Positions 33,685-42,212 of a DNA stretch of 64,000 bases are shown here, piece after piece (within the stretch, counting starts at the first letter, position 1; each line of letters begins with the position of its first letter). Position numbers and translations under genes: made by a program. The notes beneath the pieces are model-generated. The model was not told the DNA's origin, searched no databases, and saw nothing but the letters and a program-made list of their open reading frames with translations. This DNA is from Alkalibacillus silvisoli (GTDB lineage: Bacteria; Bacillota; Bacilli; Bacillales; Alkalibacillaceae), in NCBI RefSeq assembly GCF_039521975.1, contig NZ_BAAACZ010000015.1, forward strand, positions 43,824 through 107,823, read 5' to 3'.

Positions 33685-33940
33685 TTTTAGATAGATTATA
33701 TGCTTAAGCAAAATGATTATGTTCAAACTATTTAATACAAAGGCTACTGCTGCTGTTAACTTTTATGAAGTTAATTATAACGATCTTGGTTAGGTTAATT
33801 GCAGGCCAATAAAACCCTAAAGTATTGATACAATGCAGTTGAAAGCGTATTCAAAATTGCATATTTATTCATGATTTTGTCCAGTTGAACCATTTTATAA
33901 TTGGATATAAAATGATTCCAGGCTTAAAGGAGGTTTATAG

Positions 33941-34843
33941 ATGAAGAATAATGTCGGAATAATAGGCGCACCTATAACAATTGCACAACCTAACCTTGGT
34001 GTAGATTTTGGACCAAATGCAATTAGATATGCTGGGCTTGCAAAACGGTTAGATCAGTTAAATATCACTTATAATGATTATGGTAATATTAATATAAAAA
34101 ATGAGGGATCAGATAAACAGGATCCCAAAACTAATTTGAAAAACTTAGACGAAGTAGTGAAGGGAAATCAGCAAATTGCTGAAGAAGTTAAACTCGTTAA
34201 GAAAAAAGGTGAGTTTCCCTTAATCCTAGGGGGCGATCATAGTATTGCGATTGGGACACTTGCTGGTTTGTATGAGTTTTATGATCAATTAGGCGTTATT
34301 TGGTTTGATGCGCACGCGGATTTAAATACAGGAGAAACTTCTCCATCTGGAAATATTCATGGTATGTCTTTAGCAGTTAATTTAGGTGTAGGAGATGAAC
34401 AATTAACTTCGATTAACGGTAATCAAAAGAAAGTAAAACCAGAAAATACTATTATAATTGGCGCTCGCTCTATTGATGATGGTGAACGAGATTTTATTAA
34501 AGAGCAGGGAATTAAAGTGTATACCATGTATGACATTGAAAGAAAAGGAATGGAAAATGTCATGAAAGAAGCTATTCAGTACTTGAAAGGGCGAGTGGAT
34601 GGAGTCCATTTAAGTTTAGATGTTGATGGAATTGACCCATTACATACCCCAGGAACTGGAACACGAGTAGTTGGGGGACCATCATATCGTGAAACCCATA
34701 TGGCGATGTCGATGTTACATGATGCAGAGGTACTTACGTCTGTTGAAGTTGTAGAAGTCAATCCTCTTTTAGATGATCAAAATAAGACCGCAGAAGTAGC
34801 TGCTGACATAATAGCTGCTACATTTGGAGAAAAATATTTATAA
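33941..34843 (+). CDS. rocF: Arginase
   Basis: The 300-residue protein is of normal arginase length. It has the Mn-binding motifs GGDHSIAIG, WFDAHADLNT and SLDVDGIDPLHTPGTGT and the opening IIGAPITIAQPNLGVDFGP. It hydrolyses arginine to ornithine and urea. The ATG at 33941 follows AAAGGAGG. In Bacillaceae this gene commonly sits between the tRNA cluster and sigW, so it belongs to the core. A terminator follows. Confidence 0.96.
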   Translation: MKNNVGIIGAPITIAQPNLGVDFGPNAIRYAGLAKRLDQLNITYNDYGNINIKNEGSDKQDPKTNLKNLDEVVKGNQQIAEEVKLVKKKGEFPLILGGDHSIAIGTLAGLYEFYDQLGVIWFDAHADLNTGETSPSGNIHGMSLAVNLGVGDEQLTSINGNQKKVKPENTIIIGARSIDDGERDFIKEQGIKVYTMYDIERKGMENVMKEAIQYLKGRVDGVHLSLDVDGIDPLHTPGTGTRVVGGPSYRETHMAMSMLHDAEVLTSVEVVEVNPLLDDQNKTAEVAADIIAATFGEKYL

Positions 34844-34852
34844 TTAATTTTG

Positions 34853-34881
34853 CCGAGCATAAAATTGTGCTCGGTTTTTTT
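34853..34881 (+). terminator. Terminator of rocF
   Basis: CCGAGCA/TGCTCGG stem with an 8-base loop, followed by seven Ts. Confidence 0.9.
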
Positions 34882-34966
34882 GTTCGCTGAAATCTTTGCC
34901 TTTAAAGAATGGTCATTCGAACGTGGCGACACGAAAAAACTTATTATTATGATTTAAGAAATGCAC

Positions 34967-34994
34967 AACTGCCAATTCTCAAAAATTGGCAGTT
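34967..34994. other. 11-bp hairpin upstream of sigW-like gene
   Basis: AACTGCCAATT and AATTGGCAGTT flank a 6-base loop, about 45 bp before the sigma factor start. There is no T-tract, so it may be a leader structure or operator rather than a terminator. Confidence 0.5.
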
Positions 34995-35037
34995 GATGTA
35001 TAATTATAGAAGTGGATTGTTCGTTAGGGGGAGAATT

Positions 35038-35598
35038 ATGGAGGTTGATGGGGAGACTACAAGGTGTAAAGATAATAAATTACTTGAGGATATTGTTTCA
35101 ACCTATGATCATGAATTATACCGTCATTGTTACCGGATGCTTGGTTGTTTTTATGATGCTGAGGAAGTCACGCAAGAAACATTCTTGAAAGCTTATCAAC
35201 ATCTTTATAAATTTGAAGAAATCAATCAAATAAAACCATGGTTGTTCCGGATCGCGACAAATTTATGTATTGATCGGATGCGGAAAAAGAAACCTATTGC
35301 TATTCTTGATCAAGTGATTAAAGGAACAGAGCACTCAACACAACTAGAACAATTAGAAAGTCAGGTATTAACGCCTGAGGAGAATATGATTTATCAAGAG
35401 CAAAACCAGTTGATATGGGATTATATTAAAGGATTAGCACCTAAATATCGGTCGGTCATTTTATTACGGTATTTTAGCGAGTTCTCACTAAATGAAATTG
35501 CTATTGAATTGAATATCCCAGTCGGTACAGTTAAAACTAGAATTTTTAGGGGTAAAGAAGCTTTAAAACAGAGGATGTTAGCGACAATTAAGCACTAA
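35038..35598 (+). CDS. sigW: SigW-like ECF sigma factor
   Basis: The ATG at 35038 follows AGGGGGAGA and gives 186 residues, the length of Bacillus SigW. Region 2 is clear (YRHCYRMLGCFYDAEEVTQETFLKAYQ...IATNLCIDRMRKKKP) and region 4 ends IPVGTVKTRIFRGKEALKQRM. It lies before cdaA as in Bacillus, but the anti-sigma gene rsiW that normally separates them is absent: only 160 bases without a gene follow. How it is held inactive is therefore unclear. A longer reading from 34909 has no ribosome-binding site. Confidence 0.88.
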   Translation: MEVDGETTRCKDNKLLEDIVSTYDHELYRHCYRMLGCFYDAEEVTQETFLKAYQHLYKFEEINQIKPWLFRIATNLCIDRMRKKKPIAILDQVIKGTEHSTQLEQLESQVLTPEENMIYQEQNQLIWDYIKGLAPKYRSVILLRYFSEFSLNEIAIELNIPVGTVKTRIFRGKEALKQRMLATIKH

Positions 35599-35673
35599 TC
35601 AATAATTCAATGGTTAGCATCTAGTGTGAGAATCACTTCAAGTAAGAAGAAATAGGAATTTATTAAATATACA

Positions 35674-35759
35674 TTGATTTAAGTCATTTTAAAATATGAT
35701 ATAATGAAAGAGATTTATTAAGCTTCTTATGAATATTTGTGCGTGAAGGAAGTGTAGGC
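35674..35759 (+). promoter_or_regulatory. Likely cdaA operon promoter
   Basis: TATAAT at 35700-35705 in an AT-rich stretch, with TTGATT 20 bp upstream. The spacing is long, so the -35 is uncertain. The cdaA ribosome-binding site GAAGGAAG follows. Confidence 0.5.
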
Positions 35760-36581
35760 ATGTTGTGGGAAGAACTTGACCTATTACAAGTGCTCAGGAT
35801 CGTTGTTGATATTGCTCTTGTATGGTTCGTTATATATAAGTTATTTTCAGTGATAAGAGGAACAAAGGCTGTCCAGTTGTTAAAAGGGATCTTTGTTGTA
35901 TTAGGGATCTGGTTTTTCAGTTCGATATTAGAATTGAAGACTGTCCAATGGTTGGTTTATCAAGCTATCACCTGGGGTTTCCTTGCGGTGATCATCTTAT
36001 TCCAACCTGAAATTCGTCGTGCTTTAGAACAGCTAGGTCGTGGAAGCTTCTTTGCGAGAAACACCCAATCAGAGGAAAAAGCAATAAACGAACAAATTGA
36101 TGCTATTGTTAAATCATGTAATTATATGGGTAAAAGGAGAATTGGTGCTTTAATAACGATTGAACGTGAAACGGGAATGAGTGATTATGTTGAAACAGGT
36201 GTTTTGGTAAATGGTAGGTTAACGAGTGAACTACTGACAAACATCTTTATTCCTAACGCACCACTGCATGATGGAGCAGTCATTATAAAGGGTGATGAGA
36301 TTGTTGCTGCAGCTTGTTATTTACCGTTAAGTGAAAGCCCGTTTATCTCAAAAGAGTTAGGGACAAGACATAGAGCAGCTATGGGAGTTAGCGAGGTTAC
36401 TGATGCATTAACGTTAATCGTTTCTGAGGAGACTGGGAACATTTCCGCAACTAAAAACGGTGAACTTCATCGAAAACTAGATGAAGAGTCTCTTCGTAAG
36501 TTATTAATGAAAGAACTAAATCCTCAAGAACGCATGTCTTCTTCAAAGTCTTGGAGCTGGAGGGGGAAGCGAAATGGATAA
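35760..36581 (+). CDS. cdaA: Diadenylate cyclase CdaA (c-di-AMP synthase)
   Basis: The ATG at 35760 (MLWEELDLLQVLRIVVDIAL) gives 273 residues. Three N-terminal membrane helices (about 12-80) precede the DAC domain with the catalytic motifs DGA (LHDGAVII) and RHR (GTRHRAAMG). It makes c-di-AMP from two ATP. Its end overlaps cdaR by 8 bp, and the operon continues to glmM, so the classic cdaA-cdaR-glmM complex is encoded together. Confidence 0.97.
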   Translation: MLWEELDLLQVLRIVVDIALVWFVIYKLFSVIRGTKAVQLLKGIFVVLGIWFFSSILELKTVQWLVYQAITWGFLAVIILFQPEIRRALEQLGRGSFFARNTQSEEKAINEQIDAIVKSCNYMGKRRIGALITIERETGMSDYVETGVLVNGRLTSELLTNIFIPNAPLHDGAVIIKGDEIVAAACYLPLSESPFISKELGTRHRAAMGVSEVTDALTLIVSEETGNISATKNGELHRKLDEESLRKLLMKELNPQERMSSSKSWSWRGKRNG

Positions 36582-37815
36582 TTGGATTAAAAGCCCGTGG
36601 TTTACAAGAATCGTATCATTGTTTCTTGCGATTTTGTTATATACAACTGTAGCCATTGATGAAGCCAATACATCGCGTTCAAATGATATCTTTCTTCCAA
36701 CTGGTTCATCAGATGTTGAAACAATGGAAAATGTACCACTCCATGTAGATTTAGAAGAGGAAGATTACGTTGTTAGAGGTGTACCTGATACCGTTAATGT
36801 AACAGTTGAAGGCCCTAGAAGTGTCATTACACAAACGGTTCGCCAACGAAACTTTGATGTATTTGTTGATTTAAATGAGTTAGGTACGGGCCAACATGAA
36901 GTAGAAGTGACCCATTCGGGAATATCCAGTCAATTATCAGTCTATATAGAACCAAGAACAGTCGAAGTTACGATTGAAGAGCGCTCTACCGTTTCGTTTC
37001 CTGTTGAAGTTGACTTCTATGGGCGTGATGAAGATGAAGGAGAGTTTGATGAATTTACAGGTGAGCCTGAAGTGGCCCCAGAAGAAGTTGAAGTTACGGG
37101 CTCGAATGCAGAAGTAGACCGAATAGCTATGGTAAAAGCCTTTGTAAGTTTCTCTGAACTAGCTCAGGAAGGTGAAGTGTCAGATGCCCCAATAAGAGTA
37201 TACGATGCTGAAGGAAATGAATTAAATGTTTACGTCGACCCATCGACTGTTAATGTCGAGGCAGATGTTTCGGTAAATGAAAAGAGATACCCACTTACCT
37301 TCGAAACGGTTGGAGAACTTGATGATGACCTAGTTCTTCAAGGTATCGATTTAAACCCAGTTTCGGCTACTTTGTTTGGTAGTATTGAGCGATTAGGTGA
37401 AATTAATATACTTGATCCAATTGAAATTGATTTATCAGAAATAGAAGAATCAACTGTTTTGGAATTTGACTTACCAGTTCCACCTGACATCTCAAGAGTT
37501 GACCCGGAAATTGTGGAAGTAGAAGTGGTGGTAGAAGAAGCCGTTGAGGAAACATGGGAAGATGTTGAGGTTGAAGTTGAAAACTTAAACGATGACCAAG
37601 AGTTAACGTTTATTGAGCCAGAAGACCCGTTAGTTGATGTCCAATTAATTGGTACTCAAAGTGATCTAGATGACCTTGCCCAAGAAGATATTAGAGTTTG
37701 GATTGATGTTGATGGTCAAGTTGAAGGTGAATTTTATGCTAATGTACAGTTGGATGGGCCAGAAGATGTTCGACTTTCATCAGAACAAGAGCGAATAAGA
37801 GTTAGAATCGAATAA
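36574..37815 (+). CDS. cdaR: CdaR (YbbR-domain regulator of CdaA)
   Basis: The 413-residue protein has an N-terminal membrane helix (residues 8-27) and four YbbR repeats of about 80-90 residues outside. Each has patterns like VEGPRSVI or VTGSNAEVD followed by VDPSTV or IEPRTVEV. The protein is very acidic. It binds and modulates CdaA. It is intact and coupled to cdaA. Confidence 0.95.
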   Translation: MDNWIKSPWFTRIVSLFLAILLYTTVAIDEANTSRSNDIFLPTGSSDVETMENVPLHVDLEEEDYVVRGVPDTVNVTVEGPRSVITQTVRQRNFDVFVDLNELGTGQHEVEVTHSGISSQLSVYIEPRTVEVTIEERSTVSFPVEVDFYGRDEDEGEFDEFTGEPEVAPEEVEVTGSNAEVDRIAMVKAFVSFSELAQEGEVSDAPIRVYDAEGNELNVYVDPSTVNVEADVSVNEKRYPLTFETVGELDDDLVLQGIDLNPVSATLFGSIERLGEINILDPIEIDLSEIEESTVLEFDLPVPPDISRVDPEIVEVEVVVEEAVEETWEDVEVEVENLNDDQELTFIEPEDPLVDVQLIGTQSDLDDLAQEDIRVWIDVDGQVEGEFYANVQLDGPEDVRLSSEQERIRVRIE

Positions 37816-37861
37816 ACAACTACGAATGATATGATGGGATTTAAGAAGGAGCGGAATGATA

Positions 37862-39217
37862 ATGGGAAAATACTTTGGGACAGATGGAGTCCGTGGTGTA
37901 GCTAATACAGAATTAACACCAGAGCTTGCATTTAAGTTAGGTAGGTATGGAGCTTACACTTTAACACAAAACACAACTGAGAAAGCTAAGCTACTAGTTG
38001 GCCGCGACACGAGAATTTCAAGTGAAATGCTTGAAGGAGCATTGGTAGCAGGGATTCTATCTGTTGGTGTAGATGTTATGCGTTTAGGTGTGATTTCAAC
38101 ACCAGGTGTTGCTTATTTAACCAAAGCATCAGGTGCTCAAGCTGGTGTCATGATCTCTGCATCTCATAACCCAGTAGAAGATAATGGCATTAAGTTTTTT
38201 GGTGAAAGTGGCTTTAAATTAAATGATGACCAAGAACGTGCTATTGAAGCGCTCTTAGATGCTGAGACAGATGAGCTACCAAGGCCAGTTGGAGTGAACA
38301 TTGGTCAGCCTATGAATTACTTTGAAGCTGGTCAGAAGTATTTACAACACTTAAAACAATCCATTGATACAGATTTTGAAGGTATGAAAATTGTGATTGA
38401 TTGTGCTCATGGTGCGACCTCATCACTTGCTTCTCATTTATTTGCTGACTTAGAAGCAGAGTTAGTCTCAATTGGTGCTTCACCAGACGGTACCAATATT
38501 AATGATGGTTATGGTTCAACAAGTCCAGAAAACTTACGCCAAACAGTAATCGAGCAAGAAGCAGATGTAGGGTTAGCATTTGATGGTGATGGTGATCGTT
38601 TAATTGCTGTAGATGAAAAAGGTAACATTGTTGATGGCGATAAAATTATGTACATCTGTGGTAAGTTTTTAAAGCAACAAGGCCGATTGAAAAAAGATAC
38701 GGTTGTGACAACAGTGATGAGCAATATTGGTTTATATCGTAAGTTTGATGAATTAGGTATCGACACGGTTAAAACGGCTGTGGGTGACCGCTATGTGATG
38801 GAAGAAATGTTAAAAAGTGACTTTAATTTAGGTGGAGAACAATCAGGTCACATTATTTTCCTAGATTATATTACGACTGGAGATGGAATGTTATCGGCAC
38901 TGCAATTACTTAATGCCATGCGAGAAACAGACCAACCATTATCAGAATTAGCAGGTGAAATGGAGAAGTTCCCACAAGTACTTCAAAATGTTCGAGTCAT
39001 CGATAAGCAAGATGTTCAAGTTGACAGGAGAGTTCAAGAAGAGATTGATCGTGTAGAAGAAGAACTAGGGGCTAAAGGTCGCGTATTAGTTCGCCCTTCA
39101 GGAACGGAGCCGTTAGTACGCGTGATGGTAGAAGCTCCGACAAAAGAAGAGTGTGAAAAGTATGTTTCTCGAGTTGTTAGGGTAATTGATGAAACATATG
39201 GCTTGAAAGATGCATAG
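37862..39217 (+). CDS. glmM: Phosphoglucosamine mutase
   Basis: MGKYFGTDGVRG opens a 451-residue protein. An in-frame ATG two codons upstream (37856) is equally close to AAGGAG. Phosphoserine S101 is in ISASHNP, the Mg loop is DGDGDR, and the phosphate-binding loop is RPSGTEPLVRV. It interconverts glucosamine-6-P and glucosamine-1-P and inhibits CdaA in Bacillus. Confidence 0.97.
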   Translation: MGKYFGTDGVRGVANTELTPELAFKLGRYGAYTLTQNTTEKAKLLVGRDTRISSEMLEGALVAGILSVGVDVMRLGVISTPGVAYLTKASGAQAGVMISASHNPVEDNGIKFFGESGFKLNDDQERAIEALLDAETDELPRPVGVNIGQPMNYFEAGQKYLQHLKQSIDTDFEGMKIVIDCAHGATSSLASHLFADLEAELVSIGASPDGTNINDGYGSTSPENLRQTVIEQEADVGLAFDGDGDRLIAVDEKGNIVDGDKIMYICGKFLKQQGRLKKDTVVTTVMSNIGLYRKFDELGIDTVKTAVGDRYVMEEMLKSDFNLGGEQSGHIIFLDYITTGDGMLSALQLLNAMRETDQPLSELAGEMEKFPQVLQNVRVIDKQDVQVDRRVQEEIDRVEEELGAKGRVLVRPSGTEPLVRVMVEAPTKEECEKYVSRVVRVIDETYGLKDA

Positions 39218-39225
39218 AATAAAGT

Positions 39226-39268
39226 AAGCATGAGGGATGATTTAATCATTCCTTATGCTTCACTTTTG
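39226..39268 (+). terminator. Terminator after glmM
   Basis: A 15-bp stem (39226-39240 with 39246-39260) is followed by CACTTTTG. It separates the cdaA operon from glmS. Confidence 0.75.
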
Positions 39269-39390
39269 TCATGAGAGATGTTTTAGTCTTTACGACTGAG
39301 TAAAAATTTCTCATAAATTGTAATTGACCCATATTACAATTATAAGTAAAATATGGGTAGTCCTTTAAAGGATTGATTCAGAAGATAGAA

Positions 39391-39545
39391 AGGAGCATAG
39401 TTAGTCGTAATGTTGTTAAAGCGCCAGGGCTATTTCTTTGGACGGAGAAGAGAAATAGTTGACGAGGAGGAGGTTTAATCGAGTGTTCGGCGGATGCCTC
39501 CCAGTTGTTACACCTCAACTGTAACGTATGAAGTGAAAACATAGA
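39391..39545 (+). ncRNA. glmS ribozyme (self-cleaving riboswitch)
   Basis: The conserved core is readable in order: AGCGCC with cleavage expected between 39420 and 39421, GACGAGGAGGAGGTTTAATC, TTCGGCGGATGCCTCCC, and the P4 hairpin CAGTTG...CAACTG. Glucosamine-6-phosphate binding triggers cleavage of the glmS leader and lowers expression. About 125 bases of leader follow to the glmS start codon. Confidence 0.95.
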
Positions 39546-39669
39546 GGCAACTCTATGCACAACCACCTCATACAAGGTGTTACAAAAATACACACGAGAA
39601 AGGGGCAAACAATCGCCCCTTATGAAGGAATGCCTTTGTTTGCCTCTTTCGATCAGGAGGTAACACAAT

Positions 39670-41472
39670 ATGTGCGGAATTGTTGGATATATCGGAAATC
39701 GAGATGCGAAGGAAATATTATTAACAGGCTTAGAAAAGCTAGAATATCGTGGGTATGACTCAGCGGGAATTGCGGTACGTAGTGATGCTGATACAGAATT
39801 ATTTAAAGTTAAAGGACGTATTGCAAACCTACGTGAAGCAGTTGACGAATCCGTATCAGCTAATATTGGAATTGGTCATACGCGTTGGGCAACTCATGGT
39901 GAGCCAAGTGAAACGAACGCTCACCCTCACCAAAGTTCATCAGGCAGGTTCACTTTAGTTCACAATGGTGTCATTGAGAACTATGAAGAGCTTAAAAGTG
40001 AATACTTGCAAGATGTTAACTTTGTGAGTGAAACAGATACAGAAGTGATTGTTCAACTAATCGAACGTTTTGCAAAGGAAACAGGAGATTCGCTTGAAGC
40101 GTTTCGTCACACAGTGAGTTTATTACATGGTTCTTACGCATTAGCAGTATTAGACCGTAAAGAGACAGACACTGTTTACGTTGCTAAGAATAGAAGTCCA
40201 CTACTTGTTGGTTTAGGTGAAGAGTTTAACGTTGTTGCAAGTGACGCAATGGCGATGTTACAAGTAACGGATCAGTTCGTTGAGTTAATGGATGAAGAAG
40301 TGGTCATCGTTCAGAAAGATCGCGTACAAATTCAAAAGTTAGATGGTACATCAGTTGAGCGTGAGCCATTTGTCGCTGAAATTGACGTGAGTGACATTGA
40401 AAAAGGCACGTACCCTCACTTCATGCTTAAAGAAATCGACGAACAGCCTTTTGTGATGCGTAAAATCATCCAAGAATACCAAGATGATCATGACCAAATT
40501 AAACTAGATGAAGATATTCGTCAGGCGATGGCAGATTGTGATCGTGTTTATATTATTGCAGCAGGCACGAGCTATCACGCAGGCTTAATTGGTAAAGAAT
40601 TTTTAGAGAAGATCGCACAAGTTCCAACAGAAGTTCACATCGCAAGTGAATTTTCATACAACATGCCATTACTATCTGAGAAACCACTTTTTGTCTTTAT
40701 TTCACAAAGTGGTGAAACAGCAGACTTACGTTCAGTATTAGTTGAAATAAATAAACTAGGTCATCCAGCGCTTACGATTACAAACGTACCTGGGTCAACC
40801 CTTTCTCGTGAAGCGGATTACACATTAAACTTATTTGCAGGACCAGAGATTGCTGTTGCTTCAACTAAAGCATATACTGCCCAAATGGCTGTATTAGCTA
40901 TCCTAGCTGTTGATACAGCGCGTGCTAAAGGTTTAACATTAGATTTTGATCCGTTAAAAGAATTAGCGATTGTCGGTAATGCAATGGAAACATTGTGTGA
41001 CCAGAAAGATCAATTAGAGCAAGTTGCACGTGATTATTTATCAACAACACGCAATTGCTTTTTTATCGGACGTGGATTAGATTACTTTGTCGGGTTAGAA
41101 GGTGCACTGAAGCTTAAGGAAATTTCATATATTCAGGCAGAAGGATTTGCTGGCGGAGAATTAAAGCACGGTACGATCGCTTTAATTGAAGACGGCACAC
41201 CTGTGATTGCACTTGCAACTCAAGATCATGTAAACAGCTCTATTCGTTCAAACGTACAAGAAGTTGTAACACGTGGTGCCAACGCATGTATCATTAGCCC
41301 TGAAGAGCTTTATCGAGAAGGCGATGCATTTGTCATTCCAACCGTGCATCCATTACTAACACCGTTAGTTTCAGTGCTACCGTTACAAATTATCTCTTAC
41401 TATGCAGCACTGCATCGCGACTGCGATGTTGATAAGCCGAGGAATCTGGCTAAAAGTGTGACAGTGGAATAA
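39670..41472 (+). CDS. glmS: Glutamine-fructose-6-phosphate aminotransferase
   Basis: The 600-residue enzyme starts MCGIVGYIG, with the catalytic N-terminal Cys2 of the Ntn glutaminase. The TRWATHGEP motif, two SIS domains (AAGTSYHAG; SQSGETADL; ASTKAYTAQ) and a C-terminal DKPRNLAKSVTVE complete it. The C-terminal coding end is the recognition region for TnsD of Tn7-like elements. Indeed such an element begins 25 bp after the stop. The ATG follows AGGAGG. Confidence 0.97.
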   Translation: MCGIVGYIGNRDAKEILLTGLEKLEYRGYDSAGIAVRSDADTELFKVKGRIANLREAVDESVSANIGIGHTRWATHGEPSETNAHPHQSSSGRFTLVHNGVIENYEELKSEYLQDVNFVSETDTEVIVQLIERFAKETGDSLEAFRHTVSLLHGSYALAVLDRKETDTVYVAKNRSPLLVGLGEEFNVVASDAMAMLQVTDQFVELMDEEVVIVQKDRVQIQKLDGTSVEREPFVAEIDVSDIEKGTYPHFMLKEIDEQPFVMRKIIQEYQDDHDQIKLDEDIRQAMADCDRVYIIAAGTSYHAGLIGKEFLEKIAQVPTEVHIASEFSYNMPLLSEKPLFVFISQSGETADLRSVLVEINKLGHPALTITNVPGSTLSREADYTLNLFAGPEIAVASTKAYTAQMAVLAILAVDTARAKGLTLDFDPLKELAIVGNAMETLCDQKDQLEQVARDYLSTTRNCFFIGRGLDYFVGLEGALKLKEISYIQAEGFAGGELKHGTIALIEDGTPVIALATQDHVNSSIRSNVQEVVTRGANACIISPEELYREGDAFVIPTVHPLLTPLVSVLPLQIISYYAALHRDCDVDKPRNLAKSVTVE

Positions 41473-41497
41473 ATGTGGTATAATAAGCTACAGACAG

Positions 41498-41588
41498 TGT
41501 AAGTTTAAAATAAAGTTGCGACGTTTGCAAAAAAGATGCGATGTTTAAAACAAAAGTCACGATGTTTATAAAAAAGTTTCGAAGTTTC
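41498..41588. mobile_element. Left end of a Tn7-like transposon at attTn7
   Basis: TGT at 41498 lies 25 bp after the glmS stop, the position where Tn7 inserts. Four degenerate repeats of about 20 bp follow (GTTGCGACGTTTGC, GATGCGATGTTT, GTCACGATGTTT, GTTTCGAAGTTT starting at 41515, 41535, 41556 and 41576) as expected for TnsB-binding sites. The expected 5-bp duplication would be GACAG at 41493-41497. The tnsA start follows. The right end was not found in the window. Confidence 0.85.
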
Positions 41589-41624
41589 ACCCCTTTGGAT
41601 ATGATTGTCTAAAGGGGTGTTTTT
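41588..41624 (+). terminator. Terminator between Tn7-like end and tnsA
   Basis: CACCCCTTT (41588-41596) pairs with AAAGGGGTG (41611-41619), then five Ts. It would stop glmS transcription inside the transposon end, and its 3' arm also serves as part of the tnsA ribosome-binding region. Confidence 0.8.
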
Positions 41625-41849
41625 GTGGCGAAACGAAAAAGAACATCTAAAGTCGATAAGTGGATTAAAGAAGGTAGAGGAACTGGCAGTGGGGCAGATT
41701 ATCAGCCTTGGCTAAAAGTTCAAGATGTTTCCTCATTAGGTCGGTCAACGAGATTAAAAGGTACAAAAGCCGGTAGACAACATGAGTTTTTATCGGATTT
41801 GGAACGAAATTACTTTTATTTGACTGAATTTTCCGATGTTCCGTCTTAA
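41625..41849 (+). pseudogene. tnsA: tnsA 5' fragment (Tn7-like endonuclease subunit)
   Basis: From the GTG at 41625, 74 residues follow: KWIKEGRGTGSGADYQPWL, QDVSSLGRSTRLKG and HEFLSDLERNYFYLTEFSD. These match the N-terminus of TnsA (KEGRGxGxGxDYxPWL, SxGRSxR, HxLLSDLEL). A full TnsA is about 270 residues, so the catalytic core is missing and the frame ends at a recombination junction. It proves that a Tn7-like element once occupied this site. Confidence 0.9.
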
Positions 41850-41955
41850 CTACGTGTAAAAAAGTTTGGGGAAAGTCCACATACTATTTTCCGGTAGTGT
41901 CAAGAAGTTTATGTAAATCTTTTCGGGTACCCCCATATGTTCTTTGGGTATAAGG

Positions 41956-41983
41956 TTCATACAGGGGCTAGCCCCTGTATGAA
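41956..41983. repeat. Perfect 28-bp palindrome
   Basis: Arms of 14 bp (TTCATACAGGGGCT and its complement) meet with no loop. It lies between the tnsA fragment and the intron tail. On the plus strand it is followed by AAAAA. Confidence 0.8.
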
Positions 41984-41984
41984 A

Positions 41985-42212
41985 AAATCCCAATAGACTG
42001 CGTACCGCGAACTGGGACAAGGCGAACTAGGCAAGTACCTACATCAAACGGCTCTTATCAAAACCTTTAGAGCTCTTGGGCTGAAATCGGTTAGCGCGTA
42101 TGGGTAACGTCGTAATGCGTAAGGTGAAGAACATCGGAAAGCCGTATGCGGGAAACCGCACGTACGGTTTGATGAGGAGGGACTGAGACCTTATCAGTCC
42201 TTTGCTCTACAA
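41985..42212 (+). ncRNA. Group II intron 3' remnant (domains V and VI, part of domain I)
   Basis: Domain V is recognisable at about 42137-42170 (AAGCCGTATGCGGGAAACCG then CACGTACGGTTTG, the catalytic hairpin with its AGC triad). Domain VI follows, with GAGGGACTGA pairing to TCAGTCC and ending GCTCTAC at 42212. Upstream stretches resemble domain I of bacterial introns. No reverse transcriptase gene is present, so it is a degenerate or trans-mobilised intron. Confidence 0.75.
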
